NCBI GenBank assembly: GCA_964517495.1
Contig: CAZFER010000035.1
Location: 1 to 61,024 of the forward strand
Length of the DNA: 61,024 bases
Direction of reading: 5' to 3'
From: CAZFER01 sp964517495
GTDB lineage: Bacteria; Hinthialibacterota; Hinthialibacteria; Hinthialibacterales; Hinthialibacteraceae
Numbering within the stretch: the stretch's first letter is position 1; each line of letters begins with the position of its first letter. Below are positions 44,342 to 53,042 of the stretch, piece by piece. The notes under the pieces are model-generated. The model was not told the origin of the DNA, searched no databases, and saw nothing but the letters and a program-made list of their open reading frames with translations. The position numbers and the translations under genes are program-made.

Positions 44342-45991
44342 ATGAATTTTAATATTTCTCGTTACAAGGATTTTATTAAATTACTCTTAAAATACGGATT
44401 TTCTGACCTGGTTTTTCAGTCGAAGATGAATGAATCACTGGATGTTGATGAACTTGACGTGGAAGAGAAAAGTCCCAAGTCAGAAGAATTTCCAAGAGAC
44501 CTCGAAAAATTAGGTCCCACCTTCATTAAACTTGGCCAGTTTCTTTCTTCCTTTTCAGACCTTCTCCCCCCAGCTTATATCCAATCTTTAACCCGATTAT
44601 ACGATCAGGTTGAACCGTTTCCTTACGAAGAAGTAGAGAAAATTGTCTCCTCTGACCTCGGCGTTAAAATTTCCAAGGCCTTCTCGGCGTTTGATCCCAA
44701 ACCTTTTTCCGCCGCATCGCTTTCCCAAGTTCATAAGGCTGTGCTTCGTAATGGGCGGGAGGTGGCGGTAAAAGTCCAACGCCCCAATATTCGCCAAATC
44801 ATTCTATCTGATCTTACCACTATTGATTATATTGCTAATTTGTTGGACAACTATTCCGATTTGGGTACATATTATCACTTCGAGCAAATGGCTTCGGAAT
44901 TTCGCACCACCATTATGCGTGAGTTGGATTTTCGCCTCGAATCCCATAATCAAAAAATACTGGGGCAAAATCTCACCGAGTTCCCTTCTATAGTGGTGCC
45001 TCAACCAGTTGAAGATTACACGGGGAATCGTGTCCTGACCATGGATTACATCTCAGGAACCAAGATTGAAGTGGTTCGGCCATTACCTCAAAGCAAAATC
45101 AATCGAAGCCGGCTGGCTGAAGAACTGTTCCGTGCCTATCTTAAGCAAATTCTGCTTGATGGCTTCTTCCATGCCGATCCACATCCAGGCAATGTTTTGT
45201 TGACACATAATGGAAAATTGGCTTTGCTGGATATCGGAATGGTTGCTCATGTGGGTGATGAATTGCAGGATGCCCTGCTTAAAATACTGATTGGTATTTC
45301 GGAAGGCGATGGTGAAAAAGTGGTTCACGAAGTGCTGAAGATCGCTGAAACGCATTCAGATTTCAAAGAAAATGAATTTACCCACGATATCACCACATTG
45401 GTATCCCAACAACAACATAAAGATGCTCAAAGCTTTAATATGGGGAAAGTGGTGCTCGATGTTTCCCGCATTTCACGAAAAAATAGTGTCTCCATCCCCA
45501 CCGTTCTCTCTGTTTTAGGCAAAACGCTGCTTAACCTTGATCAGGTTGGCAGCGATTTGGCTCCTCAATTTGATCCGAATCAAGCCATTCAACGATACGC
45601 TTCTGAATTGGTTCAACAACGTATGTGGAAAAGCTTTTCACCAGGCAACCTCTTTAATTCGGTCATGGAAATCAAGGAAATAATATCCAAATTCCCTCAA
45701 CGGCTCAATCGCATCCTAAGCGCCTTTGCCAATAATGAACTGGTGCTTCGTGTTGAATCGATTGATGAAAAAGTGCTGATTACCGGTATACAAAAAATAG
45801 CCAATCGTATTACCATTGGGCTAATCCTGGCTGCCTTGATCATTGGGGCCGCTCTGTTAATGCGAGTCGATACACCATTCAAAATATTTGGTTACCCTGT
45901 TCTTGCTATTGTCTTCTTTTTAATTGCCGCGATAGGGGGGATGGGGTTGATTATTAAAATTATATTCACCGATGAACACCCTAAAAAATAG
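44342..45991 (+). CDS. UbiB/AarF-family (ABC1) atypical kinase
   Basis: A 549-residue membrane-associated protein-kinase-like protein. Hallmarks are the KxGQ motif in LGPTFIKLGQFLSS, the alanine-rich loop FSAASLSQVHKAVLRNGREVAVKVQRP, the catalytic region GFFHADPHPGNVLL and the metal-binding LALLDIGMVAHVGD. Two C-terminal membrane helices (IGLILAALIIGAALLM and VLAIVFFLIAAIGGMGLII) anchor it. UbiB has ATPase activity and supports ubiquinone synthesis or lipid trafficking; no quinone genes lie here. ATG 44342 is chosen; GTG 44306 in the same frame adds twelve Lys-rich residues and has no better ribosome-binding site. Confidence 0.9.
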   Translation: MNFNISRYKDFIKLLLKYGFSDLVFQSKMNESLDVDELDVEEKSPKSEEFPRDLEKLGPTFIKLGQFLSSFSDLLPPAYIQSLTRLYDQVEPFPYEEVEKIVSSDLGVKISKAFSAFDPKPFSAASLSQVHKAVLRNGREVAVKVQRPNIRQIILSDLTTIDYIANLLDNYSDLGTYYHFEQMASEFRTTIMRELDFRLESHNQKILGQNLTEFPSIVVPQPVEDYTGNRVLTMDYISGTKIEVVRPLPQSKINRSRLAEELFRAYLKQILLDGFFHADPHPGNVLLTHNGKLALLDIGMVAHVGDELQDALLKILIGISEGDGEKVVHEVLKIAETHSDFKENEFTHDITTLVSQQQHKDAQSFNMGKVVLDVSRISRKNSVSIPTVLSVLGKTLLNLDQVGSDLAPQFDPNQAIQRYASELVQQRMWKSFSPGNLFNSVMEIKEIISKFPQRLNRILSAFANNELVLRVESIDEKVLITGIQKIANRITIGLILAALIIGAALLMRVDTPFKIFGYPVLAIVFFLIAAIGGMGLIIKIIFTDEHPKK

Positions 45992-46135
45992 AGACTATAA
46001 TCTCATGAGTTTGATTTCTTTTTCGCCTATATCTTCCCTGGGAGACTGTTATATAATGAATGCGATTTAAAGCGAAACATTTTTGATATTGAAACGTAAT
46101 AGTAATGACAAAAATTGCTTAGAAAGGTGAACCTC

Positions 46136-47044
46136 ATGGAAGAACAAAATGTATCTCAAACTCAAACGCCTCAAGAGAAAGTGGAAGAGGCGAAAGAGAA
46201 AAAAATCGTCATCCGAATGTGGCCCAAAACCCCGGTGGTTTATCCACTTGCCTTGCTTGCTTTAATCTTCTGCATCATTGGATCGTTATTTGGTTCGGCT
46301 CCTCACTTGCGAGCTTTGGCTCGAGCGGAAAAAGCGGCGATGCAAGCTCAGTCATCTCAAGCCCAATCAGAGCATTCCAGTCCTGAAAGTGATAATCCCA
46401 GTGGTGTTGCGAATCAAACCGTTTCAGATGTAACCCCCCAAGTCACTCATATCAATTATGAAGAAACGGCCAAAAAACTGATTACGGGCCGTTGGGTTGA
46501 CCAGGTGATGGGCATCATCTTCTTGATCGTATTTGCGTTTTGCCTCTTTACCCTGTGTGTTGATATTGAGATTCGCTGGGCGTTGTTCGCCTTTACGTCA
46601 ACCATTGTGGTTTTGTTGGTTATTTATATTTTAAATGAACGTTATGATTTCATGCCCAACTTTTTGAAACAACTCGCGACTTTAACGCCAACTGCAAGTC
46701 CTCAATTTTATCTTGCCATATTTGTTATTTGGCTTGTTTTAATGGTCATTTCGTTTGCTATTGTTCGATTCCATTATGTTGAAATTGAATCGAATGAGGT
46801 CATTGTCGTTGGTGGCCTGCTTGAACGCCAACAGCGTTTCCCCACCACCCGCATGCAATATGTCAAAGATATTCAGGATGTTTTTGAATATTATTTGCCC
46901 TTTATTCGATCCGGCCGGTTAGTTCTAATATTCCCGGACCAGCATGAAACCTTGGTGGTGGATAATGTCTTGAACATCGATAAAGTGATTACAGAATTGA
47001 ATGAAATGTCCGGTGTGTTGCAAGTTTCCGGCTTTCATAAATAA
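46136..47044 (+). CDS. Four-helix membrane protein with C-terminal PH-like domain
   Basis: A 302-residue protein. The N-terminus is charged and Gln-rich; hydrophobic helices are at VVYPLALLALIFCIIGSLFG, GIIFLIVFAFCLFTLCV, ALFAFTSTIVVLLVIYIL and FYLAIFVIWLVLMVISFAIV. Between the first two lies a low-complexity Ala/Gln/Ser stretch (residues about 60-90). The tail (ESNEVIVVGGLLERQQRFPT, VLIFPDQHETLVVDNVLNID) resembles bacterial PH (YdbT/YvcR) domains. No function is known. ATG 46136 is preferred over TTG 46115 because GAAAGGTGA lies upstream of it. Confidence 0.65.
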   Translation: MEEQNVSQTQTPQEKVEEAKEKKIVIRMWPKTPVVYPLALLALIFCIIGSLFGSAPHLRALARAEKAAMQAQSSQAQSEHSSPESDNPSGVANQTVSDVTPQVTHINYEETAKKLITGRWVDQVMGIIFLIVFAFCLFTLCVDIEIRWALFAFTSTIVVLLVIYILNERYDFMPNFLKQLATLTPTASPQFYLAIFVIWLVLMVISFAIVRFHYVEIESNEVIVVGGLLERQQRFPTTRMQYVKDIQDVFEYYLPFIRSGRLVLIFPDQHETLVVDNVLNIDKVITELNEMSGVLQVSGFHK

Positions 47045-47077
47045 TGCAATTGGAATTTAAAGATTAAACCAAAATAA

Positions 47078-47141
47078 GGAGGTCGAGGCTCCCACCGGGC
47101 CGTTTCCACGTATAACGGCTCGGCGGGAACCTCGCCCTCCC
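47078..47141 (-). repeat. Dispersed palindrome, family A, copy in reverse orientation
   Basis: Left arm GGAGGTCGAGGCTCCC and right arm GGCGGGAACCTCGCCCTCCC pair to form a long stem around GTTTCCACGTATAA, the exact complement of the centre at 218-280. It follows the membrane-protein stop by 33 bases. Confidence 0.8.
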
Positions 47142-47156
47142 TTTTAAGCTCGGCAA

Positions 47157-47242
47157 GTAGGATGGGTTGCGTTGTTTAACCCATCGAGTTTTCTACATGC
47201 CAGATAGCGCTTTGAAGGGTCGAAAAACGTGACCCATCCTAC
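47157..47242. repeat. Nested inverted repeat (GTAGGATGGGT type)
   Basis: Outer arms GTAGGATGGGT (47157-47167) and ACCCATCCTAC (47232-47242) are perfectly complementary over 11 bases. Inside the left part, GATGGGTTGCG and TTTAACCCATC form a second stem. Elements of this style (GTAGGGTGGGTT..AACCCACCCTAC) are known as scattered repeats in many bacteria. It abuts the family A copy, so the whole 215-base gap is repeat-derived. Confidence 0.6.
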
Positions 47243-47259
47243 GAAATTAGAGAAAAAAC

Positions 47260-48957
47260 GTGATTGGCATTCCAAGAGTATTTAATAATCCCATCATCAT
47301 GCGGGAATTGCTAACCCGGCTTCGGTCCAAGAGTTCATTTTTTTACCTCTCACTTATTGTTTTATGTGGTTGTGTGGTAATGGGCGGATTTTGGAATCAA
47401 TTAATGGAAGCCTACAGCCGAGGAGATTCGGGTAACCGGCAAACCCGTGACATGTTCATCATGTTCAACTTTTTTGTTGGCAGCACCGTCGCGTTCGTCA
47501 TCCCCCTCTTCAGTGCCACGCTGGTTAATCTGGAACGCGAACGCGATACCTGGGAACTCCTGGCCACCACCCCCATAAGCAAAACCGCCATCCTGGTGGG
47601 AAAATTACTCTCGGCCATCTTTTTTGTGTGGATCATGCTCCTCTCGTTGATTCCCATCTACAGCCTGTTTATGCCTATTGGGGGTGTGTCACCAACGGAC
47701 ATAGCAGTCATTTTCATCATCTTTACCGAAGTCATTTTTATGATTGGCCTGATTGGCCTCTTTTGCTCATTGCGTTGGGATTCCCTCATTAAAGCCATCA
47801 CCATGACCTATATTATCGGTTTTATGTATGCCCTTGGTTTTTCCTTTGCCCGTGTTCTTATTACTGAAATATTCAACTGGGGGCGTAGAGAAAATTTCGG
47901 ACCGGAACTGGTATTGAGCCCGGCAGTCGTGGTGATTTGTTATTTCGCTAATGAGGGGTTACCTAGTGATGTGGGAACATGGATACGCAATCATCCTTAC
48001 ACTTCTCACACCATCGCGGTCTTGATCTTCGTAAGCATATTGATTTTTTTATGCTATTACGAATTAAAACGGTATTCCCAAAAAGGCCCCAAACTGTCCT
48101 GGGAGGAACGCTGGCGGCAGTGGTGGAAACCTCTTTTCCCAAAATTCACAAATCCACCATCCGTGCATTGGATTTCCGATCGCTGGAATCCTGTTTTTAT
48201 AAAAGATTTACGCCGGCAAATCATAAAATGGAAATACGTTAATATCAGAGTACTTTTTTACCACATGGCCGGTTATATCGTCATATTGTTTTGTTTAAAT
48301 CAAGACAATATCAACATCGAAATCGCCATTGCTTTTATTTTAGCATTCCCTTTTATAATCCTTCCCTCCGCTGTCGCTGCTTTTCGCCATGAGTTTGACC
48401 GTGATACCTGGACATTACTAACCAATACCACGTTAAAGAGTCAGTCTATTGTTAAAGGAAAAATGTATCCTCTAATTGTCTGGTATCTTTATCGATTTGT
48501 GTTATTTGTTTTTCCCATCATGTTGATCATGTCTTTTTCGAACGCCTCGTATGTATTCCTGGAACATCTAACGGTGTACATAATTCTTTCTCTTGTCATC
48601 GCCTACTTCTTTCTATCAAGCGGCATGTTTTTCGCCTATCGCTCTCGAAAAACCGTGAACGCGTATATCCAAGCCTTTGGATTGGCTCTCATGATTTTTA
48701 TAGGGATACCCCTGATCAATCAAATAATTCTGGAAATCAATTATTTTCCCTCTCGTGACTACTTCAGGCACCTCACTTTCCCGCTTATGAGCTCAATTTC
48801 ACCCTTTTTTGTCCTATTTAGTTTTGACAATGGCAGTACACAATACCTGGATTATGATTGGAAAACCTATCTATTTTTTCAGGGTATATGGATGTTATCT
48901 CTCGGTGGATTCCTGCATTATTGTATGATGCATCCAATAAAACGAAGTGAATATTAA
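47260..48957 (+). CDS. ABC-2 type permease, internally duplicated
   Basis: A 565-residue membrane protein with about twelve hydrophobic segments. The sequence repeats itself: IPRVFNNPIIMRELLTRLRS near residue 5 matches WISDRWNPVFIKDLRRQI near 305. LERERDTWELLATTPISKTAILVGKLL near 88 matches EFDRDTWTLLTNTTLKSQSIVKGKMY near 385. These are the two hallmarks of ABC-2 permeases (start of the fold and the RDTxxLLxxxP element). The usual dimer of about 250-residue subunits is therefore fused into one chain. No ATPase gene is adjacent. The start is GTG 47260; ATG 47299 is an alternative. Confidence 0.8.
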   Translation: MIGIPRVFNNPIIMRELLTRLRSKSSFFYLSLIVLCGCVVMGGFWNQLMEAYSRGDSGNRQTRDMFIMFNFFVGSTVAFVIPLFSATLVNLERERDTWELLATTPISKTAILVGKLLSAIFFVWIMLLSLIPIYSLFMPIGGVSPTDIAVIFIIFTEVIFMIGLIGLFCSLRWDSLIKAITMTYIIGFMYALGFSFARVLITEIFNWGRRENFGPELVLSPAVVVICYFANEGLPSDVGTWIRNHPYTSHTIAVLIFVSILIFLCYYELKRYSQKGPKLSWEERWRQWWKPLFPKFTNPPSVHWISDRWNPVFIKDLRRQIIKWKYVNIRVLFYHMAGYIVILFCLNQDNINIEIAIAFILAFPFIILPSAVAAFRHEFDRDTWTLLTNTTLKSQSIVKGKMYPLIVWYLYRFVLFVFPIMLIMSFSNASYVFLEHLTVYIILSLVIAYFFLSSGMFFAYRSRKTVNAYIQAFGLALMIFIGIPLINQIILEINYFPSRDYFRHLTFPLMSSISPFFVLFSFDNGSTQYLDYDWKTYLFFQGIWMLSLGGFLHYCMMHPIKRSEY

Positions 48958-49067
48958 CCAAGCATAAAATAAGACATGTAAAATCTCCGCTGCATTGCAC
49001 TCCCTGGATTGTGAAGTGCGTGTAATTTAATGGTAGTTAAACTTGGATGATTATTGAAAGGAATAAT

Positions 49068-50516
49068 ATGGCATTAAAAGTTAAAGATGTTCGTTTGACG
49101 ATTTTAAATATGCGAACTCGTATGCCGTTTCGTTATGGTATAGCGACGCTGACAGCGCTACCCCATTTGTTTGTGACGCTTCTGTTAGAGGAAAATGGGA
49201 AAAGCCAAAAAGGAATAGCCGCGGATGGCCTTCCGCCGAAATGGTTTACCAAAGATCCCGAAGCCGATTTCAGAGATGAAGTTGAGGATATGATGAATGT
49301 TGTTGAGAGTGCAGGCGAGATTGCCCAGCACTGTGAACCTGCCTCAACGGTCTTTGATTTATGGAATGAGATTTACACATCGCAAAAACAACGTTATAGG
49401 GATTCAAACCACCCACCTTTATTATGGGGATTTGGAGTCAGTTTAATCGAACGTGCCCTTATCGATGCCTATTGCCGGTTGCATAACCAGCCCATTGGGG
49501 ATGTATTACGTGATAATTCGTTAGGGATACGCCTCGATGCTCTTCATGATGAATTGAGCAAGACACAACCTGGTGATTGTTTACCTCCCCAACCACTCAA
49601 CGCAATTCAGGTCAGGCATACGGTAGGACTGTCTGATCCTCTCCACGATAGTGATATTCCCGAAAATGAACGGTTAAACGATGGTCTTCCACAATCTTTG
49701 GAACATTGTATCAAAACCTATGGACTTCGTTTTTTTAAAATCAAGATTTGCGCCGATCCGGAGACGGATATTGAACGTTTAAAGAAGATCGCTGAGATTG
49801 TACGAAATTATGATTTATCGAATTTTTATTTTACCCTGGACGGCAATGAACAGTTTGAAAGTATCGAGCAATTTAAAAATGAATACAACACCATTACATC
49901 CAATCCTGAATTAGAGCAATTCTTCCAGCATGTGTTGTTTATAGAGCAACCTTTACACCGAAACGTGGCATTGAATGGCGAGGTAAAAGCAGGTTTTGAA
50001 CACTGGCCGGATCGGCCCCCGTTTATTATTGATGAATCAGATGGTGCATTGGGCACCGCCCAAGAGGCACTTACGCTGGGTTATCATGGAACCAGCCATA
50101 AGAATTGCAAAGGTATTTTTAAAGGGATCGCCAATGCGTGTTTAATCCAAAAAATGCAGCAGGAAAAGGGGGGTAAATATATTCTTAGTGGCGAGGATTT
50201 GGCAAATGTGGGGCCTGTCGCTCTATTGCAGGATTTGACCACGCTGGCCAATTTGGGCATCACCCATGCCGAACGAAATGGACATCATTATTTCGCTGGT
50301 TTGAGCATGTTTGAGAAAAGCGTGCAGCAACAGGTGTTATCTCATCATGCTGATCTGTATGCTCCCCATGCAAATGGCTTCGCAGCGTTGAACATTCAAC
50401 AAGGGGAGATCAAAATTGATTCTTTACTACAAAAACCATATGGGCTGGCATTTGATTTAGATACCAGCCGCTATATCCCGCGCGAGGATTGGCAGTTTGA
50501 TACACTGGTTGGTTGA
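49068..50516 (+). CDS. Enolase-superfamily (mandelate racemase/muconate lactonizing-like) enzyme
   Basis: A 482-residue enzyme. The N-terminal capping domain starts KVKDVRLTILNMRTRMPFRYGIATLTALP. The barrel domain has FFKIKICAD (KxK base), the three metal ligands in FYFTLDGNEQ (D), LFIEQPLHRN (E) and FIIDESDG (D/E), and a late CKGIFKGIANACLIQKM lysine strand. Residues for general acid/base chemistry are in place. Family members take a proton next to a carboxylate, often on a sugar acid; a sugar-acid dehydratase or epimerase role would suit this neighbourhood but is not proven. ATG 49068 has GAAAGGAA upstream. It is about 100 residues longer than the common 370-400. Confidence 0.75.
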   Translation: MALKVKDVRLTILNMRTRMPFRYGIATLTALPHLFVTLLLEENGKSQKGIAADGLPPKWFTKDPEADFRDEVEDMMNVVESAGEIAQHCEPASTVFDLWNEIYTSQKQRYRDSNHPPLLWGFGVSLIERALIDAYCRLHNQPIGDVLRDNSLGIRLDALHDELSKTQPGDCLPPQPLNAIQVRHTVGLSDPLHDSDIPENERLNDGLPQSLEHCIKTYGLRFFKIKICADPETDIERLKKIAEIVRNYDLSNFYFTLDGNEQFESIEQFKNEYNTITSNPELEQFFQHVLFIEQPLHRNVALNGEVKAGFEHWPDRPPFIIDESDGALGTAQEALTLGYHGTSHKNCKGIFKGIANACLIQKMQQEKGGKYILSGEDLANVGPVALLQDLTTLANLGITHAERNGHHYFAGLSMFEKSVQQQVLSHHADLYAPHANGFAALNIQQGEIKIDSLLQKPYGLAFDLDTSRYIPREDWQFDTLVG

Positions 50517-50534
50517 TCGATTTATCCGATTCAG

Positions 50535-51863
50535 TTATTGATTCAACGAACGCCGGAAAAAATCGAGCGCATTGGTTACAAGCCGTTTTTGGGCGGATTC
50601 CCCTCGCCCACGCAAGTTGATTCTTTTGGCTTTGAATCCTGTGTTGTGAGAACCAACCGCAACCCAAACATGGGGAGATTGGTTACCTTCCGTGATGATT
50701 TCCGATACAGCGATCGCCCATTCACTATCGGATTGTTTGCTGGCACGTTCAGCATGAAGTAACGCAGTTGTTTCTGGCGATCGGGTGTTCTGGCCGTCTT
50801 GTTGAGCTGGAATATCGAGCATGGCCATCATGATTTGGTTACTGGGCGCGATGTAACCGCCCTTGAAATGATTGGATGCCCCTTCCGCATGATTCAGGCT
50901 AGCGGCAATGGCACCCCCACTGCCTACTTCGGATGTGACGAGTGAATGGCCTCCCTCGCCCAACAAATCAATAATGTGTTCTTCCAACGTCTTTCCCGTA
51001 TCAGAATACATATACTCCTTGATATGTTTCAGCAGATCCGCTTCCAGGGCTTTGAGCCGCTTTTTATCTTCGTCTGTGTCTCCTGGCAATGAAAACGTGA
51101 GATCGACTCGGCCTTGTTCAAACAGGGAGGAAATCATCAGATCTTTGGGTAAGGTCATATGGTCACGCATGACCTGATCAATACTGGATTCGCCAATCCC
51201 CACGAACCGCATGGTTAATGAACATCCAATGGAGTGGATGCCAAATCGTTCCGAGAGGAAAGGGATGAGTTCATCTTTGACCATGGGCTGCAATTCACTG
51301 GGTGGTCCTGGCAATGCAACCACCACCTGTTTTTTGTCATCAAACACCAATCCCACAGCCGTCCCATTCGGATTGAGAAAATAATCGCCTTTTACCGGCG
51401 TTCGGGTTTGGCGAAGTAAATTTTCTTTTATCTCACGGCCTGCAAATCGTTTACGGATTTTTTCGACCACCTCTGGATGTTCTTTGATGGGAATGCCGGT
51501 ATATTCGGATAGAACTTCACGGGTAACATCATCTTTAGTCGGCCCCAAACCACCTGTGACGATAATCAAGTCTGCATGATCATCAGCAAATCTCAGGGCA
51601 TCCAAAAGATCCTTGCGGGTGTCACCGATACACATGGATGCCACACAACGGCAGCCCAGTGGCTCAAGTGTTCGAGTAATAAAATGAGTATGCCCATCCG
51701 CATAAACACCGCGCAGTAATTCACCTCCCGTAACGATTAAGGCATAATCGATAGGTTCATCAGTTAAAGAATTGGTATTCACTTGATCTGCGGTCATCGG
51801 TGTGACATTGACTAAAAGAATTAAGAGCGTAACAAGGATGGAATGTTCAATGATTCTTCGCAT
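50535..51863 (-). CDS. cinA: Exported CinA-like protein
   Basis: A 443-residue homologue of CinA. The MoCF-like domain is clear: YALIVTGGELLRGVYADGHT, GCRCVASMCIGDTRKDLLDAL, LIIVTGGLGPTKDDVTREVLSE, NPNGTAVGL and VVALPGPPSELQPM. The C-terminal PncC-like domain is recognisable (ASNHFKGGYIAPSNQIMM), but the catalytic ESCTGG is changed to EVGSGG. Unusually the protein begins with a hydrophobic helix (SILVTLLILLVNVTPMTADQ), a signal peptide. Usual CinA (about 410-420 residues) is cytoplasmic and acts in NAD salvage or with RecA. The start overlaps the GH10 stop by 17 bases, with GAGGTG as ribosome-binding site for ATG 51863, so it is coupled to the xylanase. Confidence 0.82.
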   Translation of the reverse strand: MRRIIEHSILVTLLILLVNVTPMTADQVNTNSLTDEPIDYALIVTGGELLRGVYADGHTHFITRTLEPLGCRCVASMCIGDTRKDLLDALRFADDHADLIIVTGGLGPTKDDVTREVLSEYTGIPIKEHPEVVEKIRKRFAGREIKENLLRQTRTPVKGDYFLNPNGTAVGLVFDDKKQVVVALPGPPSELQPMVKDELIPFLSERFGIHSIGCSLTMRFVGIGESSIDQVMRDHMTLPKDLMISSLFEQGRVDLTFSLPGDTDEDKKRLKALEADLLKHIKEYMYSDTGKTLEEHIIDLLGEGGHSLVTSEVGSGGAIAASLNHAEGASNHFKGGYIAPSNQIMMAMLDIPAQQDGQNTRSPETTALLHAERASKQSDSEWAIAVSEIITEGNQSPHVWVAVGSHNTGFKAKRINLRGRGESAQKRLVTNALDFFRRSLNQ

Positions 51864-52959
51864 CAGGCACCTCATTATTCAAATTAAGTGTATTGTTCTT
51901 AATTGTAGAAACATTGTTTCTTTGCATTAACAAGTCATGAATGGCATGATAGGCGGGTTTGGGCTGGTAGTTTTCATCAAAAATAAGAGCCTTGCCGTAT
52001 CCATCGTAAAACGATGGAATCCATGAATATTTATCTGTAAATCCCCACATGACAAAGGCCGTGCAATGAGAAGTTTCCAAGCAGGTTTGTAACAGGCGCT
52101 GGTAAGTATGAGCCTGGGCAGCCAGTTTACGTTCATTGACTGGAGTTCTTAAACGTACATCCAATTCAGTAATATGAACTTCTACACCCAGTTCCCCTAA
52201 GCGCTCCATATTGCCAAGTAAATCATCAGGGCTGGGCATGCCACTTAATGGGATGTGAAACTGAAGGCCAACACCATGAATAGGAATACCTTGCTCTTTC
52301 ATCCGCTTTACCATGCGATAGATTCGTTCAGATTTAATGTTCAATCCTTCTGCCCCATAATCATTATAAAATAATAAGGCATCGGGATTGGCTTCGTGTG
52401 CCCATTGAAAAGCCAGGTCAATATAGTCCGGTCCAAGGATTTTGTACCAGATGGTTTCGCGATAATCACCATCATTTTCAAACGCTTCGTTGACAACATC
52501 CCAGATTTTTACCGTATCTTTATAACGTTCGACAACTGTTTTGATATGATCGTGTAACACGGTTTCCAAGGTATCACGGGTCCAATCTCCGTCCTCAATC
52601 CAATTTGGAACCTGACTATGCCAAACCAACGTATGTCCCCGGATTTTCATATCATGCTTTACCGCGAAATCAACAATGGTATCCGCATTTTGAAAAGTAT
52701 AGCGGTCACGGCTGGGATGGATTCTCGAGAATTTCATCGCATTTTCAGCGGTTAACATACTGAATTCATTGGCCAGTATGTTTTGATAGTCCGTATCCAT
52801 CTGAATTTGCCTGTCCCCCACAGCAGCACCGATATCGATATCCAGGTTTGAAACCAGTTCTCTCATGGTTGGGGATTTTTCATTCTGAGATAGGGCCTGA
52901 ACCGGGAATAACAATAATCCCGCCATTATTATTACAGATAATTGTATAAGACTCTTCAT
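51847..52959 (-). CDS. GH10 endo-1,4-beta-xylanase
   Basis: A 370-residue secreted enzyme that cuts xylan chains. A signal peptide (LIQLSVIIMAGLLLFPVQALSQ) precedes a single GH10 barrel. Family signatures are ENAMKFSRIHPSRDRY, IRGHTLVWHSQVPNW, the acid/base glutamate E158 in WDVVNEAFEND and the nucleophile E265 in VHITELDVRL. GLQFHIPL and WGFTDKYSWIP complete the active site. No carbohydrate-binding module is attached. It lies upstream of and overlaps the cinA-like gene and follows the metallo-beta-lactamase-like gene, all on the minus strand. Confidence 0.95.
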   Translation of the reverse strand: MKSLIQLSVIIMAGLLLFPVQALSQNEKSPTMRELVSNLDIDIGAAVGDRQIQMDTDYQNILANEFSMLTAENAMKFSRIHPSRDRYTFQNADTIVDFAVKHDMKIRGHTLVWHSQVPNWIEDGDWTRDTLETVLHDHIKTVVERYKDTVKIWDVVNEAFENDGDYRETIWYKILGPDYIDLAFQWAHEANPDALLFYNDYGAEGLNIKSERIYRMVKRMKEQGIPIHGVGLQFHIPLSGMPSPDDLLGNMERLGELGVEVHITELDVRLRTPVNERKLAAQAHTYQRLLQTCLETSHCTAFVMWGFTDKYSWIPSFYDGYGKALIFDENYQPKPAYHAIHDLLMQRNNVSTIKNNTLNLNNEVPDAKNH

Positions 52960-53042
52960 GTTTTCCTCATTTCATACTATTAAGGTTAGAAATATATTAG
53001 AACCCATGCTGAAGGTATGTTTTTAAACCATTAAATCGTATA

